Part shown: piece after piece, positions 55,375-64,000 of the stretch
Numbering within the stretch: position 1 is the first letter of the stretch
How the letters are laid out: each line of letters opens with the position of its first letter
DNA from: Allobranchiibius sp. CTAmp26
GTDB lineage: Bacteria; Actinomycetota; Actinomycetes; Actinomycetales; Dermatophilaceae
NCBI RefSeq assembly: GCF_017565405.1
Contig: NZ_JAGEKR010000024.1
Location: 97,085-161,084 of the forward strand
Length of the DNA: 64,000 nucleotides
Reading direction: 5' to 3'
The notes under the pieces: generated by a model
The model's database searches: none
Told to the model about the DNA's origin: nothing
What the model saw: only the letters and a program-made list of their open reading frames with translations
Translations under genes and position numbers: made by a program

Positions 55375-55914
55375 ATGACCGACCAGCACTTGATCGTCCT
55401 GCGAGGCAACTCGGGCGCCGGCAAGACGACGCTGGCGCAGCAGTTGCAGCTTGCGATGGGGCGCGGTACCGCGAACATCGGCCAGGACCACCTGCGCCGG
55501 GTCATCCTTCGCGAGCACGACGTGCCCGGTGGGGACAACATCCAGCTGATTGCCACCACCGTCAGGTACTGCCTTCAGTTGGGCTACCACGTGATCGTCG
55601 AGGGCATCTTCTTCTCGGGGCACTACGGCGACATGCTGCGCGGATTGATTGACACCCATACCGGACCTGCTCACGTCTTCTACCTCGACGTGCCTCTCGC
55701 GGAGACCCTGCGTCGTCACGAAGGCCGACCCATGCGGGTCGAGGTCGGACCGGACAAGCTGCGCAACTGGTACATCGACCACGACCTGCTCGGCGTACCG
55801 GACGAAGTGGTCCTCGACCACTCCCGCGACCTCGCCAGCACCACCCGACACATCCTCGACCGGGTCGGACCCATCACGGCCAGGACGGACACCAACAGCA
55901 GCCGATTTCTTTGA
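55375..55914 (+). CDS. P-loop kinase-like protein (zeta-toxin/AAA_33 type)
   Basis: 179 residues. Walker A LRGNSGAGKTTLAQQL at residue 10, then a Q-D motif (NIGQDHLRRVIL), IVEGIFFSGHYGDML and YLDVPLAETLRRHEGRP. This is a small nucleotide or polyol kinase fold, related to zeta toxins and AAA_33. Often annotated only as kinase; the substrate is unknown and no antitoxin is adjacent. Confidence 0.8.
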   Translation: MTDQHLIVLRGNSGAGKTTLAQQLQLAMGRGTANIGQDHLRRVILREHDVPGGDNIQLIATTVRYCLQLGYHVIVEGIFFSGHYGDMLRGLIDTHTGPAHVFYLDVPLAETLRRHEGRPMRVEVGPDKLRNWYIDHDLLGVPDEVVLDHSRDLASTTRHILDRVGPITARTDTNSSRFL

Positions 55915-55986
55915 CAGGCGGCTCGCCTGCACGCCTCGGGCCGGACATCGATCCGGCGCCGGATGACAGGTCCGAGTCAGGACGGT

Positions 55987-56416
55987 CTATCCGTTGTCGC
56001 TCGCGAGCCCATGCTCCGTAGCGACTGCCGCGAGCCGCCTATCGCGCGTCCACAGCCGGGCGTCAGCCGTGAGCATCGTTGCGGCCAGCGGATGTACGTC
56101 GGCGTACCCGATACCCAGACCGAACAGCTGACGACTCTCGATCAGGGTGAGCACCTCGAAGTCTGTCGCAGACCCCGCCTTCGGGAGGTTGCGGAGCAAA
56201 TGAACAACCTCGCTGCGCCGCGAAAGATCGCTGAGCGCGACTTCACCGGTCACCCAGGCATGAGCGAGAACCTGCCCGACCTGGAACAGCGACGCGAGCT
56301 GCGCGTCACTGCCTCGAGGTGGTCGATCCATATCGAGGTGTCGACGAGGAGCACGCAGGCGACGCCCGTCGACGCGGAACCGCTGTCGCGTCATCCAAGG
56401 CAAGGGTGGTCCTCAT
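55987..56416 (-). pseudogene. Decayed vapBC toxin-antitoxin remnant
   Basis: Reading leftwards from the ATG at 56416, MRTTLALDDA is a typical VapB antitoxin start, but after about ten codons the sequence runs straight into VapC. The toxin N-terminus VLLVDTSIWIDHL (from 56354) is in one frame, and the rest of the PIN domain (GSDAQLASLFQVGQVLAHAW, TGEVALSDL, GIGYADVHPLAA, ADARLWTRD) continues in another, with the shift around 56312-56318. Most of the antitoxin is therefore deleted and the toxin frameshifted. The acidic residues of the PIN site are still present. Confidence 0.75.
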
Positions 56417-56613
56417 ACCCACCTCCAGACACACTTGAGATCATCAGATGATGACCATAGGCGTGCCTTCCCGGTTCGGGCCGGGCTCCAATGCGTCAGG
56501 TTCCGCGTTGCCTAGCGGCACCAGTGCGGGTGCTTCTAACGTCGACCTTGGGTACGCCGCACCAAGACGCCGTGGGGGTAGTCGACGGCGACCTGTTGGG
56601 AGGTAAATGTTCC

Positions 56614-57171
56614 ATGAACGTTCACAAGATGCCGGTCCTGGCAGGTGTCGTGCTTGCCGCAACAGCAGGGGTCATCACCGCGGCGGTCCCGGCGCACGCC
56701 ACCACGACGTCCACCACCGGGTCGAAGATTCTCGCCTTGAAGGCCGGGGACACCTTCATCACCGGGCAGCAGGGGGTGTTGTGTCAGGTGCGCCAGACCG
56801 GTGTGCTGGTCTGCATGTTCGGTACCTCCGGCCCCTACGGGGTATCGAACGCGGAAGCCAAGCGCATCTGCGGCAACGCCGCACTGGAAGGGATCGTGCT
56901 GTCCACGAAATCGTGGACCTGGGACTGCGCCACCGACGTGCAGGTCCTGCCGACCAAGCAATCCAATGCGTGGGCCGTTCCACATCACCTGAAGATCGAC
57001 AGCAGATACCACGCGGCGATCATCCCGAACTATTGGACGTTCACCTCCGGGGGACTGCCCTGCCACGTGTCTTATAACGGCGCAGTCGGGTGCGCGGCGA
57101 CCAAGGCCAAGGACACCGGTTTCGTGGCCGACAGCCGCTACACCTATCCCCGCGGGGTCGAGCAGCAGTAG
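56614..57171 (+). pseudogene. Secreted cysteine-rich protein with a probable premature stop
   Basis: 185 residues to the TAG at 57169. A strong GGAGGT lies upstream of the ATG at 56614. Signal peptide VLAGVVLAATAGVITAAVP, cleavage near AHA. The mature part has six cysteines and motifs such as GVLCQVRQTGVLVCMFG. After the TAG the same frame continues 38 sense codons with protein-like sequence (PIWPATYITNGTYAPF, GATCGVQGFPNKS) to a TGA at 57286-57288. So the gene was probably 56614-57288 and has lost its C-terminus. Family not recognised. Confidence 0.7.
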
Positions 57172-57220
57172 CCCATCTGGCCCGCGACCTACATCACCAA
57201 CGGGACCTACGCGCCCTTCA

Positions 57221-57637
57221 GTGACGGTCACGGTGCTACGTGCGGCGTCCAGGGATTCCCAAACAAATCTGTCAGCGAGCGGCACTGAACAGTTGGCGAT
57301 CGTCGATGCTCTTCTTAGCTCTTCCTTTGATCGCTGCGATGCGAGCATCGGAAGGGCCTCACCCCCCCTGCACTCCGCTGCGAAACATGGTGCAGTAGAC
57401 GCCGCGCGCACATTGACTGACGGCGGCGCCGAGGTCGATCGAGTGGACACCTTCGGGAACACGCCGCTCTTCGATGCGGAGTTCAACTCGAAGGGGCGGG
57501 GCGATCTGATTCTCTTGTTGCGGGGCCTGGGTGCGGATCCGCTCGCCGTCAACGCTAGTGGTCGAACTCCGGTCGGGCTTGCGCGACGAATCGGCAACTA
57601 CGACGTGGCCAAGTTCTTTGGAGATCTCCCCGCATGA
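57221..57637 (+). CDS. Small ankyrin-repeat protein
   Basis: 138 residues from a GTG at 57221. The C-terminal 90 residues hold ankyrin repeats: PPLHSAAKHGAVDAARTLTD, VDTFGNTPLFDAEFN, ADPLAVNASGRTPVGLARRIG. The first 35 residues overlap the continuing frame of the preceding gene and do not look like the family, so a TTG near 57292 may be the start. Ankyrin proteins of this kind sometimes act as immunity proteins; no toxin was recognised. Confidence 0.65.
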   Translation: MTVTVLRAASRDSQTNLSASGTEQLAIVDALLSSSFDRCDASIGRASPPLHSAAKHGAVDAARTLTDGGAEVDRVDTFGNTPLFDAEFNSKGRGDLILLLRGLGADPLAVNASGRTPVGLARRIGNYDVAKFFGDLPA

Positions 57638-57983
57638 GCGCGCCCTGGGCTGGGTGGCTCATCGCATTGAAGGGTGTAGGGGGTAGGACAGGGCGCTGGC
57701 CACATATCCGTTGAGGTCACACAAGGTGGAGTTCCTCTGGCGATCATCGAGCCGACCTCGACTTGCTGAAAGCCGCCGCCGCCTCCCCCGACCTCAACAA
57801 ATTTGACGGTCCGACGAACTGGGCCTCGCCGTCGAACGTCAGCACTGATTGGCGGCACATTCACCCCGCGCGCGTGCGATGTGATCCTTCTCGCTGCGCT
57901 CACCGGTCAGCGGTCGGTGATCGGTCGTCGGTGCAAGACCGGCATCAGGTTGGCGCCGGTCCCGCCGGTCGCACACGTCTAGT
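57638..57983. other. Gap of 346 bases with a possible coding remnant
   Basis: Between 57750 and 57860 one plus-strand frame reads RADLDLLKAAAASPDLNKFD followed by GPTNWASPSNVSTDW, which is protein-like but without a start or a family I know. It may be a fragment of a lost gene. The rest shows nothing. Confidence 0.35.
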
Positions 57984-58766
57984 GTGGCGAAAGTGACCCC
58001 CGTCGTTCCCGCGCAACTGCGTGAGGTCACGGCCGGTGTGTTGGTCGCCACCAGCACCATCATGGCGACCAACACGACAGTGCTGACGGACGGCGGCTCC
58101 GCCCTGCTCGTCGATCCGAATTGGTCCGCTGACGAACTGGATTCGCTGGCAACCCAATTGCGCGACCGCGAACTGCGGGTCATCGGCGGCTTCGCTACGC
58201 ATGCCCACCACGATCACCTGTTGTGGCACCCGGGCTTCGGTACGGCGCCCCGGTGGGCCTCACCACGCGCGGCGGCGGTCGCACGGGATGAACGTGCAGG
58301 TCTGCTGCAGGCTCTGGGTGCGACGTTCCCGGCATCGTTGAGCGATTTGATGGGCCGTGTTGAGCCTGTCGAGCACCTGCCGGCGTCTGGCGTCCCCGAC
58401 GGATTCGCCATCGAGCTGTTGATCCATGACGGCCACGCTCCGGGTCACACGGCGTTGTGGTTGCCACGCCAGCGAGTGCTCATCGCAGGCGACATGCTCA
58501 GCGACACCGAGGTGCCGCTGCCGTTCTGGCCCGATGACCTGCCTGCCTACCGCCATGGCCTGGAGCGCCTCGCCGAGGCCGCGGCAGCAGCACGATTTGT
58601 CATCCCTGGCCACGGCAGCACCGGGACCGACGCCGCCGGCCGACTGGCAGCAGACAACAACCTCCTGGACGCTGCGGCACAGGGCGTCGCGCACCCGGCA
58701 GACGCACGACTGGTCGATCCCACGATGCGCGGCTACTACCACCAGCTGTGTGACATCAGCACGTGA
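57984..58766 (+). CDS. MBL-fold metallo-hydrolase
   Basis: 260 residues. Zinc motif THAHHDHLLW near residue 73, later metal ligands in HAPGHTALWLP, IAGDMLSDTE and FVIPGHGSTG. This is a metallo-beta-lactamase fold hydrolase of the glyoxalase II/lactonase-like type. N-terminus VTAGVLVATSTIMATNTTVL supports the GTG at 57984. Substrate unknown. Confidence 0.88.
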   Translation: MAKVTPVVPAQLREVTAGVLVATSTIMATNTTVLTDGGSALLVDPNWSADELDSLATQLRDRELRVIGGFATHAHHDHLLWHPGFGTAPRWASPRAAAVARDERAGLLQALGATFPASLSDLMGRVEPVEHLPASGVPDGFAIELLIHDGHAPGHTALWLPRQRVLIAGDMLSDTEVPLPFWPDDLPAYRHGLERLAEAAAAARFVIPGHGSTGTDAAGRLAADNNLLDAAAQGVAHPADARLVDPTMRGYYHQLCDIST

Positions 58767-58815
58767 TCCGTCTCGCCGGGTGGCAGCCGTTCACCGATCG
58801 GCATGCGGACCGGGT

Positions 58816-59334
58816 TCAGAGGGTTAGCTCGAGGATGTGCTGCGGGCCTGACGTGCCGCCCAGGTAGGTCTTCCCGGTGTCAGTGAACCCACCGGATGTG
58901 TAGGTATGGATCGCCGTCGGATTGCGCGTGTTGACGGTCAGTACGACCCGGTCCACGCCGGGTAGGTGCTCTCGTACGAACGCGGGGACGGCAGCGACCG
59001 CAGCGCGGGCATACCCGTGGCCCTGATGATCCGATGCCACGTAAAACGCCCGTAACAACACTGCGCTAGGACTGTCCTGAAACTTGCGGAAGTAGCCTCC
59101 GCGGTCCAGCGCGAACATCCCGACAGGTTCATCCCCGGCGAGGATTGCCACGGACGTGCGGTCCGGGTCGCCGTCACTCAACGGCAGGGAATCCGCTGCG
59201 GGCGCCGCGAACCGTTGCTGGTCTTCCGGCAGCTGATGCGACATCAAGACAGCTCGCCACCGAGAGTCACTCTGATGGATAGGAGCCAACCAGACGACCA
59301 CATCCGGGGAACACGACTGGCCCACGGGACTCAC
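58816..59334 (-). CDS. GNAT-family N-acetyltransferase
   Basis: 172 residues. Acetyl-CoA loop in VASDHQGHGYARAAVAAVPA, preceded by LLRAFYVA and followed by LTVNTRNPTAIHTYTSGGF. GTG start at 59334. It follows another GNAT gene by 37 bases on the same strand and may be co-transcribed with it. Substrate unknown. Confidence 0.85.
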   Translation of the reverse strand: MSPVGQSCSPDVVVWLAPIHQSDSRWRAVLMSHQLPEDQQRFAAPAADSLPLSDGDPDRTSVAILAGDEPVGMFALDRGGYFRKFQDSPSAVLLRAFYVASDHQGHGYARAAVAAVPAFVREHLPGVDRVVLTVNTRNPTAIHTYTSGGFTDTGKTYLGGTSGPQHILELTL

Positions 59335-59371
59335 CGTAACGGTGGGTGCCCACTGACCGATCGGCGAACGG

Positions 59372-60040
59372 TCAGGTCAACATCGGGAGCCTGAGCCGTG
59401 CATGTTGTGGTGCGGGGTCCGTGCACAGTCGTGCGTGGAGTTCCACGTCGAACCGTTCCGTGCCGTACCGCAGCTTCTGGCGTTCGACGCCCTCGGCGAG
59501 AAATCCTGCACCCACGGCAACGCGACACGACGCAGGGTTGTTGACGCGGTGCCCAAGCTCCAGACGTTCAAGCCCGTCGCTGAAGGCATGGTCCGCGACC
59601 GCTGACAGAGCTCCTGTGGCGTACCCGCGACCACGAGCTGACGCAGCAACCCAGTAGTAGGCCCACGCTGTCGCGTGGCGCCACTCGATCGCGGCCAGAC
59701 CCACGTTGCCGACCGCCACGCCGTCTTCGACGATCGCCCAGTTACGTGCCGACTCGGCGAAGCCGAGCGAAGACTGTAGGTACTCCTCGGCCTGCAGGTC
59801 CGTGTCCAGGACTGCCTCGCCGAACTGAGTACTCAAATCAGGGTTGGAAGCCCACGCAGCCCGCAACGCGGGCGCGTCCGAGAGCATCCACGGTCTGAGC
59901 ACGACGGATGCAACTACACCAGTCAGGGTGTCTCCCAACGATCGTCGAATGCACACCAACAGAAGCGCCCATCGATCCTGCAGCTGCCACGCACCGCCAT
60001 CATCGCGGGTCCGTCGCAGTGCTACCCGTAGCCGGATCAT
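59372..60040 (-). CDS. GNAT-family N-acetyltransferase (RimJ/RimL-like)
   Basis: 222 residues from the ATG at 60040, which has a GGGAG site 9 nt upstream. The GNAT domain itself starts only at about residue 47 (VVLRPWMLSDAPALRAAW), so a GTG at 59901 is possible. Acetyl-CoA loop ASARGRGYATGALSAVADHAF, then HRVNNPASCRVAVGAGF. The N-terminal extension is unusual for the family. Confidence 0.82.
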   Translation of the reverse strand: MIRLRVALRRTRDDGGAWQLQDRWALLLVCIRRSLGDTLTGVVASVVLRPWMLSDAPALRAAWASNPDLSTQFGEAVLDTDLQAEEYLQSSLGFAESARNWAIVEDGVAVGNVGLAAIEWRHATAWAYYWVAASARGRGYATGALSAVADHAFSDGLERLELGHRVNNPASCRVAVGAGFLAEGVERQKLRYGTERFDVELHARLCTDPAPQHARLRLPMLT

Positions 60041-60114
60041 GTTGTGACACTCCCGCGTGCAGATCCTCGTGCGGTCGAGTCGCCGCGAACCGATTCGCCC
60101 TCAAGTCGATCAGG

Positions 60115-60699
60115 TCAGCCAGAAGCGATGGGCTCGTCGGTTGCACAAAGGGGGCAGTGATCGGGCGCCCACAGCGGGCTTTCTGCGTTAGCGAGGGTCA
60201 GGAGCTCGAGGCCCTCGTCGCGGGCGAGCTCGTCCGGTGCCTGACCGAGTGTCAGCAGCGCCGCGACAGCGACCGGGATCGCGTTCTTCTCACGCAACAC
60301 CCGTAGCGTTTCCCGAGTGGCCGATCCAGCGTTGATGACGTCATCGACGACCACGACGCGTTGGTCGGCCAGTTCCGCGCCGGCCGCGTCGAGGTAATAC
60401 CTGTAGGGGAACAGGCCTTGACCGCTCGGCGTCTGCTCGCGATAGGTCCACCGGAAACCGACCTTGAGTTTGGCGGCAACAGCGAATGCCACCAGCGCCC
60501 CACCGGTCATCGGCCCGCACACCACATCCGGGCCGACCGCAGCGACCCGGCGAGAGAGATCATCGAACATGCTGGCGAGCTGAGACGGCGCAGCGAACAT
60601 CCCGTCCAGATCGAGCCAAAGGCCGCCGTGATAGCCAGACTCGAAAACGAAATGACCACGCCGAGCACCCATCAGCGACAGCAGATCGTCGGGTTCCAT
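60115..60699 (-). CDS. Phosphoribosyltransferase, orotate PRT-like
   Basis: 194 residues from the ATG at 60699. PRPP-binding motif VVVVDDVINAGSATRET, upstream VCGPMTGGALVAFAVAA and an N-terminal FVFESGYHGGLWLDLD, which is OPRT-like. The substrate is uncertain; a C-terminal CPLC-type cysteine pair (DHCPLCATDEP) is unusual. A longer frame begins at 60825 but lacks a ribosome site. Confidence 0.8.
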   Translation of the reverse strand: MEPDDLLSLMGARRGHFVFESGYHGGLWLDLDGMFAAPSQLASMFDDLSRRVAAVGPDVVCGPMTGGALVAFAVAAKLKVGFRWTYREQTPSGQGLFPYRYYLDAAGAELADQRVVVVDDVINAGSATRETLRVLREKNAIPVAVAALLTLGQAPDELARDEGLELLTLANAESPLWAPDHCPLCATDEPIASG

Positions 60700-60843
60700 G
60701 AATGACCAGTGTGCCGTCGCGCTCCTCCTCTCGCGGCCCGATCGAACCCACGAGACGAAACGACCCTGCTCAACCACACGGCCCCAGCCCGACGGCTCTT
60801 TGTAGAGCGATCCCGTCCCGGTCATCGATCGAAGCGCGGCGAG

Positions 60844-61254
60844 CTAGCGGCTGAAGGGCCAGTCCGCTGGGTAGCCGAACGGCGTGGTGACGACCTGAAC
60901 GTTGTCCTCGTACACGACGCGGCCAGGGCGGGCGGTACGCAGCTCCATCCACGGCACGTCGTACCGGTCGAGTAGCTCGAGGTATTCGCCGGTCATCTCC
61001 AGCAGGTGGGTGGCCGTCGCCTTGAACCAGGCGCGCGCTCCGGGGAAGCGGTCGAGGTTGTAACACTCGCTGCCGGTCAGTGCAGGGTCGGGGTACGCGG
61101 CGTTGGCTCGCGTGTTTGCCGACTGAAGCCACTGCGCGTCGTGGGCGCGCAGGAGGTGTTCCTTAGCTAGTCCGTTGGCCATCGCGAAGACCCCAGGAAA
61201 CCGCCCGTGGCGGTTCGGCGTCGCGCTCTGAAACCGGATGTAGTCCTCCACCAT
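60844..61254 (-). CDS. Conserved hypothetical protein
   Basis: 136 residues from the ATG at 61254. Sequence such as MVEDYIRFQSATPNRHGRFPG, landmarks NRHGRFPGVF and ALTGSECYNLDRFPGARAWF, ends VYEDNVQVVTTPFGYPADWPF. I recall similar uncharacterised actinobacterial proteins but no function. No signal peptide or membrane helix. Confidence 0.65.
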   Translation of the reverse strand: MVEDYIRFQSATPNRHGRFPGVFAMANGLAKEHLLRAHDAQWLQSANTRANAAYPDPALTGSECYNLDRFPGARAWFKATATHLLEMTGEYLELLDRYDVPWMELRTARPGRVVYEDNVQVVTTPFGYPADWPFSR

Positions 61255-61398
61255 GGCAGCGGACGAAGTGGGTGGGCACCTGATCCGTAACAAGGTGACC
61301 GACTTCAACCCGGCCCGTCCTGCTCAGCGACGATCCTTTCAAGCAGGTGCGAAAGGCTCTATGCGGTCTGAAGGTGTTGTTTTGGGGTCTGGTGGGGG

Positions 61399-62574
61399 CT
61401 ATTCGGGCAGATCTGTCGGTATAGCTGGGGTGTGGCGAGGCGCTGGGGGGTTGGGTTCGGTGAGGGTGCGGTGGGTCCAGATAGGTCGGAGGACCAGCAC
61501 GGCGGCGCCGTAGCCGGTGGCGGCGATGGTCAGCACGGCTCGGGGCGTGGCGATGCCCAGGAGGAGCCCGCCGGTCAAGGTGCCGACCGGGACCATGGAG
61601 AAGCTGATGAGTCGGGCAGCGGAACCGACCCGTGCGAGCAGGGCTGGGGGGGTGGTCTGTTGCCGATAGGCAACGTTGCATGAGCTTGAGATCGCACTAG
61701 TGGCGGTGACCCCGAAGAGTCCGAGTGAAACCGCCCAGGGGCCCAGGAGACCGGTGGCCAGGGGCGCGAAAAGCGCGAACGGTCCGGCAATTGCTCCGCA
61801 TAGGACGAGGGTTCGGGCGTTTCCCAGTGCGATGGTGACCCGGTTACTGCTGAGGCCGCCGATGATGCCGCCGCTGCTGCCGAGGGCGATGACTAGTCCT
61901 GCCGTCCAGGTGCTGGCGTGCAGCGTGCGGATCAGGAACAAGGTTTCCACGGGGATCCAGACGGCAACGAAGAAGTTCATCCAGCTGTTGGCCGCAACTA
62001 GGTAGCGCAGCGGTCGTGCGCGCACCAGCCACCGCAGACCAGTGGTCAGCTCGCGACGTAGCGGTTCGTGCGGTGTGGACGTATCGGGTGGTGGCTCCGT
62101 GGAGCGCACCAGGGCCGTGGATGCAGCGGCGACCGCGAAGCTGAGCGCGTCCACCCACAGGGTTCGTGCGCCGCCGATGAGACCGACCAGGGCGCCGGCG
62201 ATTCCCGGGCCGGCTAATCGGCCGGTGGCGTCGGTAGCAGCGAGGCGCCCGTTGGCCCGGACAAGGTCATCGTGGGCCACGATGCTGGGTAACCAGCTTT
62301 GGTAGGCGATGTCGAAGAACACGCTGAACCCGCCGACGATTAAAGCGACGAATACCAGTTGGACGATGGTCAGGGCGCCGAACGCGGCTGCCAGGGGGAT
62401 CGACGCCAACGCCAGTCCGCGCGCACCGTCGCAGGCCAGCACGACCGGTCGCCGGCGTCGTCGATCGAGCCATACCCCGGCAGGTAACGCCAGCAGGGCT
62501 GTTGGTGCGTACGTTGCCGTGCTGAGTACAGCGACCTGTTCTCGTACTCGCTCGAACCGACGATGTGGTGGTCT
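61399..62574 (-). pseudogene. 5'-truncated MFS exporter (EntS/MFS_3-like)
   Basis: The frame is open from a stop at 62577-62575 down to 61399. Conserved MFS sequence begins abruptly with QVAVLSTATYAPTALLALPAG at about 62538, then WLDRRRRRPVVLACD, the helix 2-3 loop. The first helix, normally about 45 residues, is missing, and no ATG, GTG or TTG exists before a GTG at 62442. The rest has some ten helices (FFDIAYQSWLPSIV, AGPGIAGALVGLIGGART) and looks intact. It is joined head to head with another truncated gene. Product from 62442 would be 347 residues and probably inactive. Confidence 0.75.
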
Positions 62575-63074
62575 TCATCAGCGCCGGCCGGATCTTTAGC
62601 ACGGGCGTGTCGTTTCAGTTGACGACCCAGACGCGCACACCCTCAGATGCGTTGCACAGTCACTGGAGGCCACGTGAAAGCACGGGTGGTGGCCTGTTCT
62701 TCGGCGTCGAGTTGTCCGACGGCCGGCGTGCGAGCACGGTCGCCGAGCACTGGACAGATCGCGATCATCACCGCGCCGCGGATGACGTCACACTGATCAC
62801 CCGCGGAGGCGGCGGTGACAGCACTCACCTGGATCAGGACTACTTCCTGTCACCGGTCCCAGCCGAGGGTTCGATGACGTTCTACGTGGTGTGGCCAGAG
62901 CTGGGAATTGCGCAATCAAGCGTGACGATCTCAACAAGTGGCTGGGCTGAAGACGCTGATCAGATTGCTCAGCTGTGGCCGTTGCAGTCCCCGGATCTCA
63001 CCGAACGTCCTACGCCCCCAGCTCCGCCGCCCAGCACCTGGTTCGATCAGTCCCGAGGCACAGACAGTCCGTAG
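62526..63074 (+). pseudogene. 5'-truncated hypothetical protein
   Basis: Open frame from the stop at 62523-62525. Protein-like sequence starts immediately (PVLVLARTDDVVVFISAG, then FSTGVSFQLTTQTR), followed by GGGLFFGVELSDGRRAS, LITRGGGGDSTHLDQDYFLSP, landmarks, and AEDADQIAQLWPLQSPDLTE. It resembles a family of actinobacterial proteins of unknown function whose N-terminus extends about 20-30 residues further. The only start is a GTG at 62565, inside the conserved part. Probably inactivated by the same event that truncated the MFS gene. Confidence 0.6.
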
Positions 63075-63274
63075 GCCGATCCCGTCGTGGCACACGGCGC
63101 CTACTAGATCGTCTTCGGGCCACCCATGACGCTAGTTAGACCCAACCTGAGCGCTTCGCAACGCTGAACCGAGTTGCCGCCGACCACCTCATCCGCGGCT
63201 TCTGCGCCACCGCCTGCTCAGGCCAAGTGAATTGTGCTTGAGCACGGCGCGACAGCTCTCGCGCCACCGGATAA

Positions 63275-63703
63275 CTAGCCCTCCACACCATCGACTGCAA
63301 CAAGTTTCAGATGTCGTCGGATAGCGGGGCGAAACCTCCAACGCGTGACACGCCGAACATGCACGATGGGAACATCGTGCTGCAGAATTTCAGACGCAAT
63401 GATGCGGAGGTTTCTCCTCCTTGTTGCTGGACGGAATGAGGCGGCCCTCCCGTCCTTGTTCTCGACTGCAATGCCATTGCGGCCAATATAGACGCAGAGC
63501 ACTGAGCTCCAGGGCTCGCGCCATTCAATGCTTGCCTGATCGATTCCCCACATAGCGAACAGGAATTTGAAAGGCGAGGCAATCTTTATTGAGAGCCCTT
63601 CATCGTCGACCCGAAGTAGGAGAAAGTGTAAGAACCAATTTCCTCTAATCGACATTGTTCGATAACCCCAAAAGTCGATGCTGCCAGACCCGCTGAAGAC
63701 CAT
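63275..63703 (-). CDS. Hypothetical protein in AT-richer DNA
   Basis: 142 residues from the ATG at 63703 (or 126 from 63655, MSIRGNWFLHFLLL). Hydrophobic N-terminal stretch FLHFLLLRVDDEGLSIKIAS and beta-rich middle (SIEWREPWSSVLCVYIGRNG). No family recognised; overall looks like a PH-like or YcxB-like small domain, low certainty. The region is visibly poorer in GC than its surroundings, a hint of transfer. Confidence 0.5.
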   Translation of the reverse strand: MVFSGSGSIDFWGYRTMSIRGNWFLHFLLLRVDDEGLSIKIASPFKFLFAMWGIDQASIEWREPWSSVLCVYIGRNGIAVENKDGRAASFRPATRRRNLRIIASEILQHDVPIVHVRRVTRWRFRPAIRRHLKLVAVDGVEG

Positions 63704-64000
63704 AGCCAATTAAACCAGCATCCAGATGGGTAGTGCGTGCGCAGTGCATCCCGCTAGTGAAGCTCCGGATCTAGAAGAGCGCCCTGTTCAGTCCCAGCCT
63801 CCTCCACAGGCGCACCAGCAGCTGAAGTGCACACTGTTGGAGCTGCACGGTCTGGCTGCGCCGGTTGGAGATCGGCACGCGGGAGTGCCACAACCGGATC
63901 GCCGACCGGTCACGTTTCCCCACACGCGGTAGATGGTCCGGTTGCGGTCAGACGGGTCAGAGAGAGCTGGTCCGATCAGCGGCGGCCCAAGATGTGCAGG
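63704..64000. other. Right edge without a recognisable gene
   Basis: About 300 bases. Short open frames exist on both strands but none shows a family motif or ribosome site. A gene may start beyond the window. Confidence 0.4.

Noticed and set aside
55375..55914. Zeta toxin of a toxin-antitoxin system
   Set aside because: P-loop kinase fold only; no epsilon antitoxin adjacent and the family includes many metabolic kinases.

Overview
The window is high-GC, densely packed actinobacterial DNA. Genes overlap by ATGA or GTGA, many starts are GTG, and families such as BTAD/NB-ARC regulators, LCP cell-wall enzymes, DrrAB exporters and the CobN plus ChlI/D-type chelatase are typical of Actinobacteria. 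A member of the Micrococcales is my best guess, but no rRNA or ribosomal gene is present to fix the genus.

Bases 1-24500 hold most of an aerobic cobalamin pathway. Minus strand: bluB (cut by the window edge) and cobN behind a cobalamin riboswitch. Plus strand: cobG-cobH-cobIJ. Minus strand: cobL-cobM. Plus strand: a second cobalamin riboswitch followed by a fused ChlI-ChlD chelatase subunit, cobO, a cobB-cobC fusion, cobA, cobS, cobU and cobD, with cobK converging on cobD. Between cobIJ and cobM lies an unrelated block: an acetyltransferase, a MerR regulator and a large secreted RCC1-repeat protein. Two copies of a palindromic repeat bracket the first two of these. CobF and CobQ are not seen in the window.

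Bases 24500-28830 are a glycerol unit: glpF-glpK diverge from glpD. Next come a DUF2256/DUF3253 protein, a monoacylglycerol-lipase-like hydrolase, a PhoP/PhoR-like two-component pair and a GtrA protein. Bases 33090-42646 form one minus-strand operon for a carbohydrate: zinc polyol dehydrogenase, DUF2291 protein, sugar ABC transporter (ATPase, permease, binding lipoprotein), fused DhaK-DhaL kinase, RpiB-like and TIM-like isomerases, and a DeoR regulator. The set matches known four-carbon sugar alcohol (erythritol/threitol) catabolism, so that is the inferred function.

Bases 43100-55200 are mixed housekeeping and stress genes: two tRNA-Ser genes, an LCP enzyme followed by a 51-bp tandem repeat, a cold-shock protein, a Mop-type molybdopterin-binding protein, a BTAD/NB-ARC regulator converging on a DrrAB exporter, an HU protein, a GlsB-type membrane protein, a LuxR-type response regulator and a universal stress protein.

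Bases 55200-64000 look like an eroding accessory region. They hold a frameshifted vapBC remnant, a secreted protein with an in-frame stop, an ankyrin protein, an MBL-fold hydrolase, two acetyltransferases, a phosphoribosyltransferase, and two oppositely oriented genes that both lack their 5' ends and abut each other. An AT-richer orphan gene sits at the right edge. I saw no insertion sequence, integrase, CRISPR array or prophage. The most coherent system is the four-carbon polyol operon. The most unusual signals are the decay scars and repeats.
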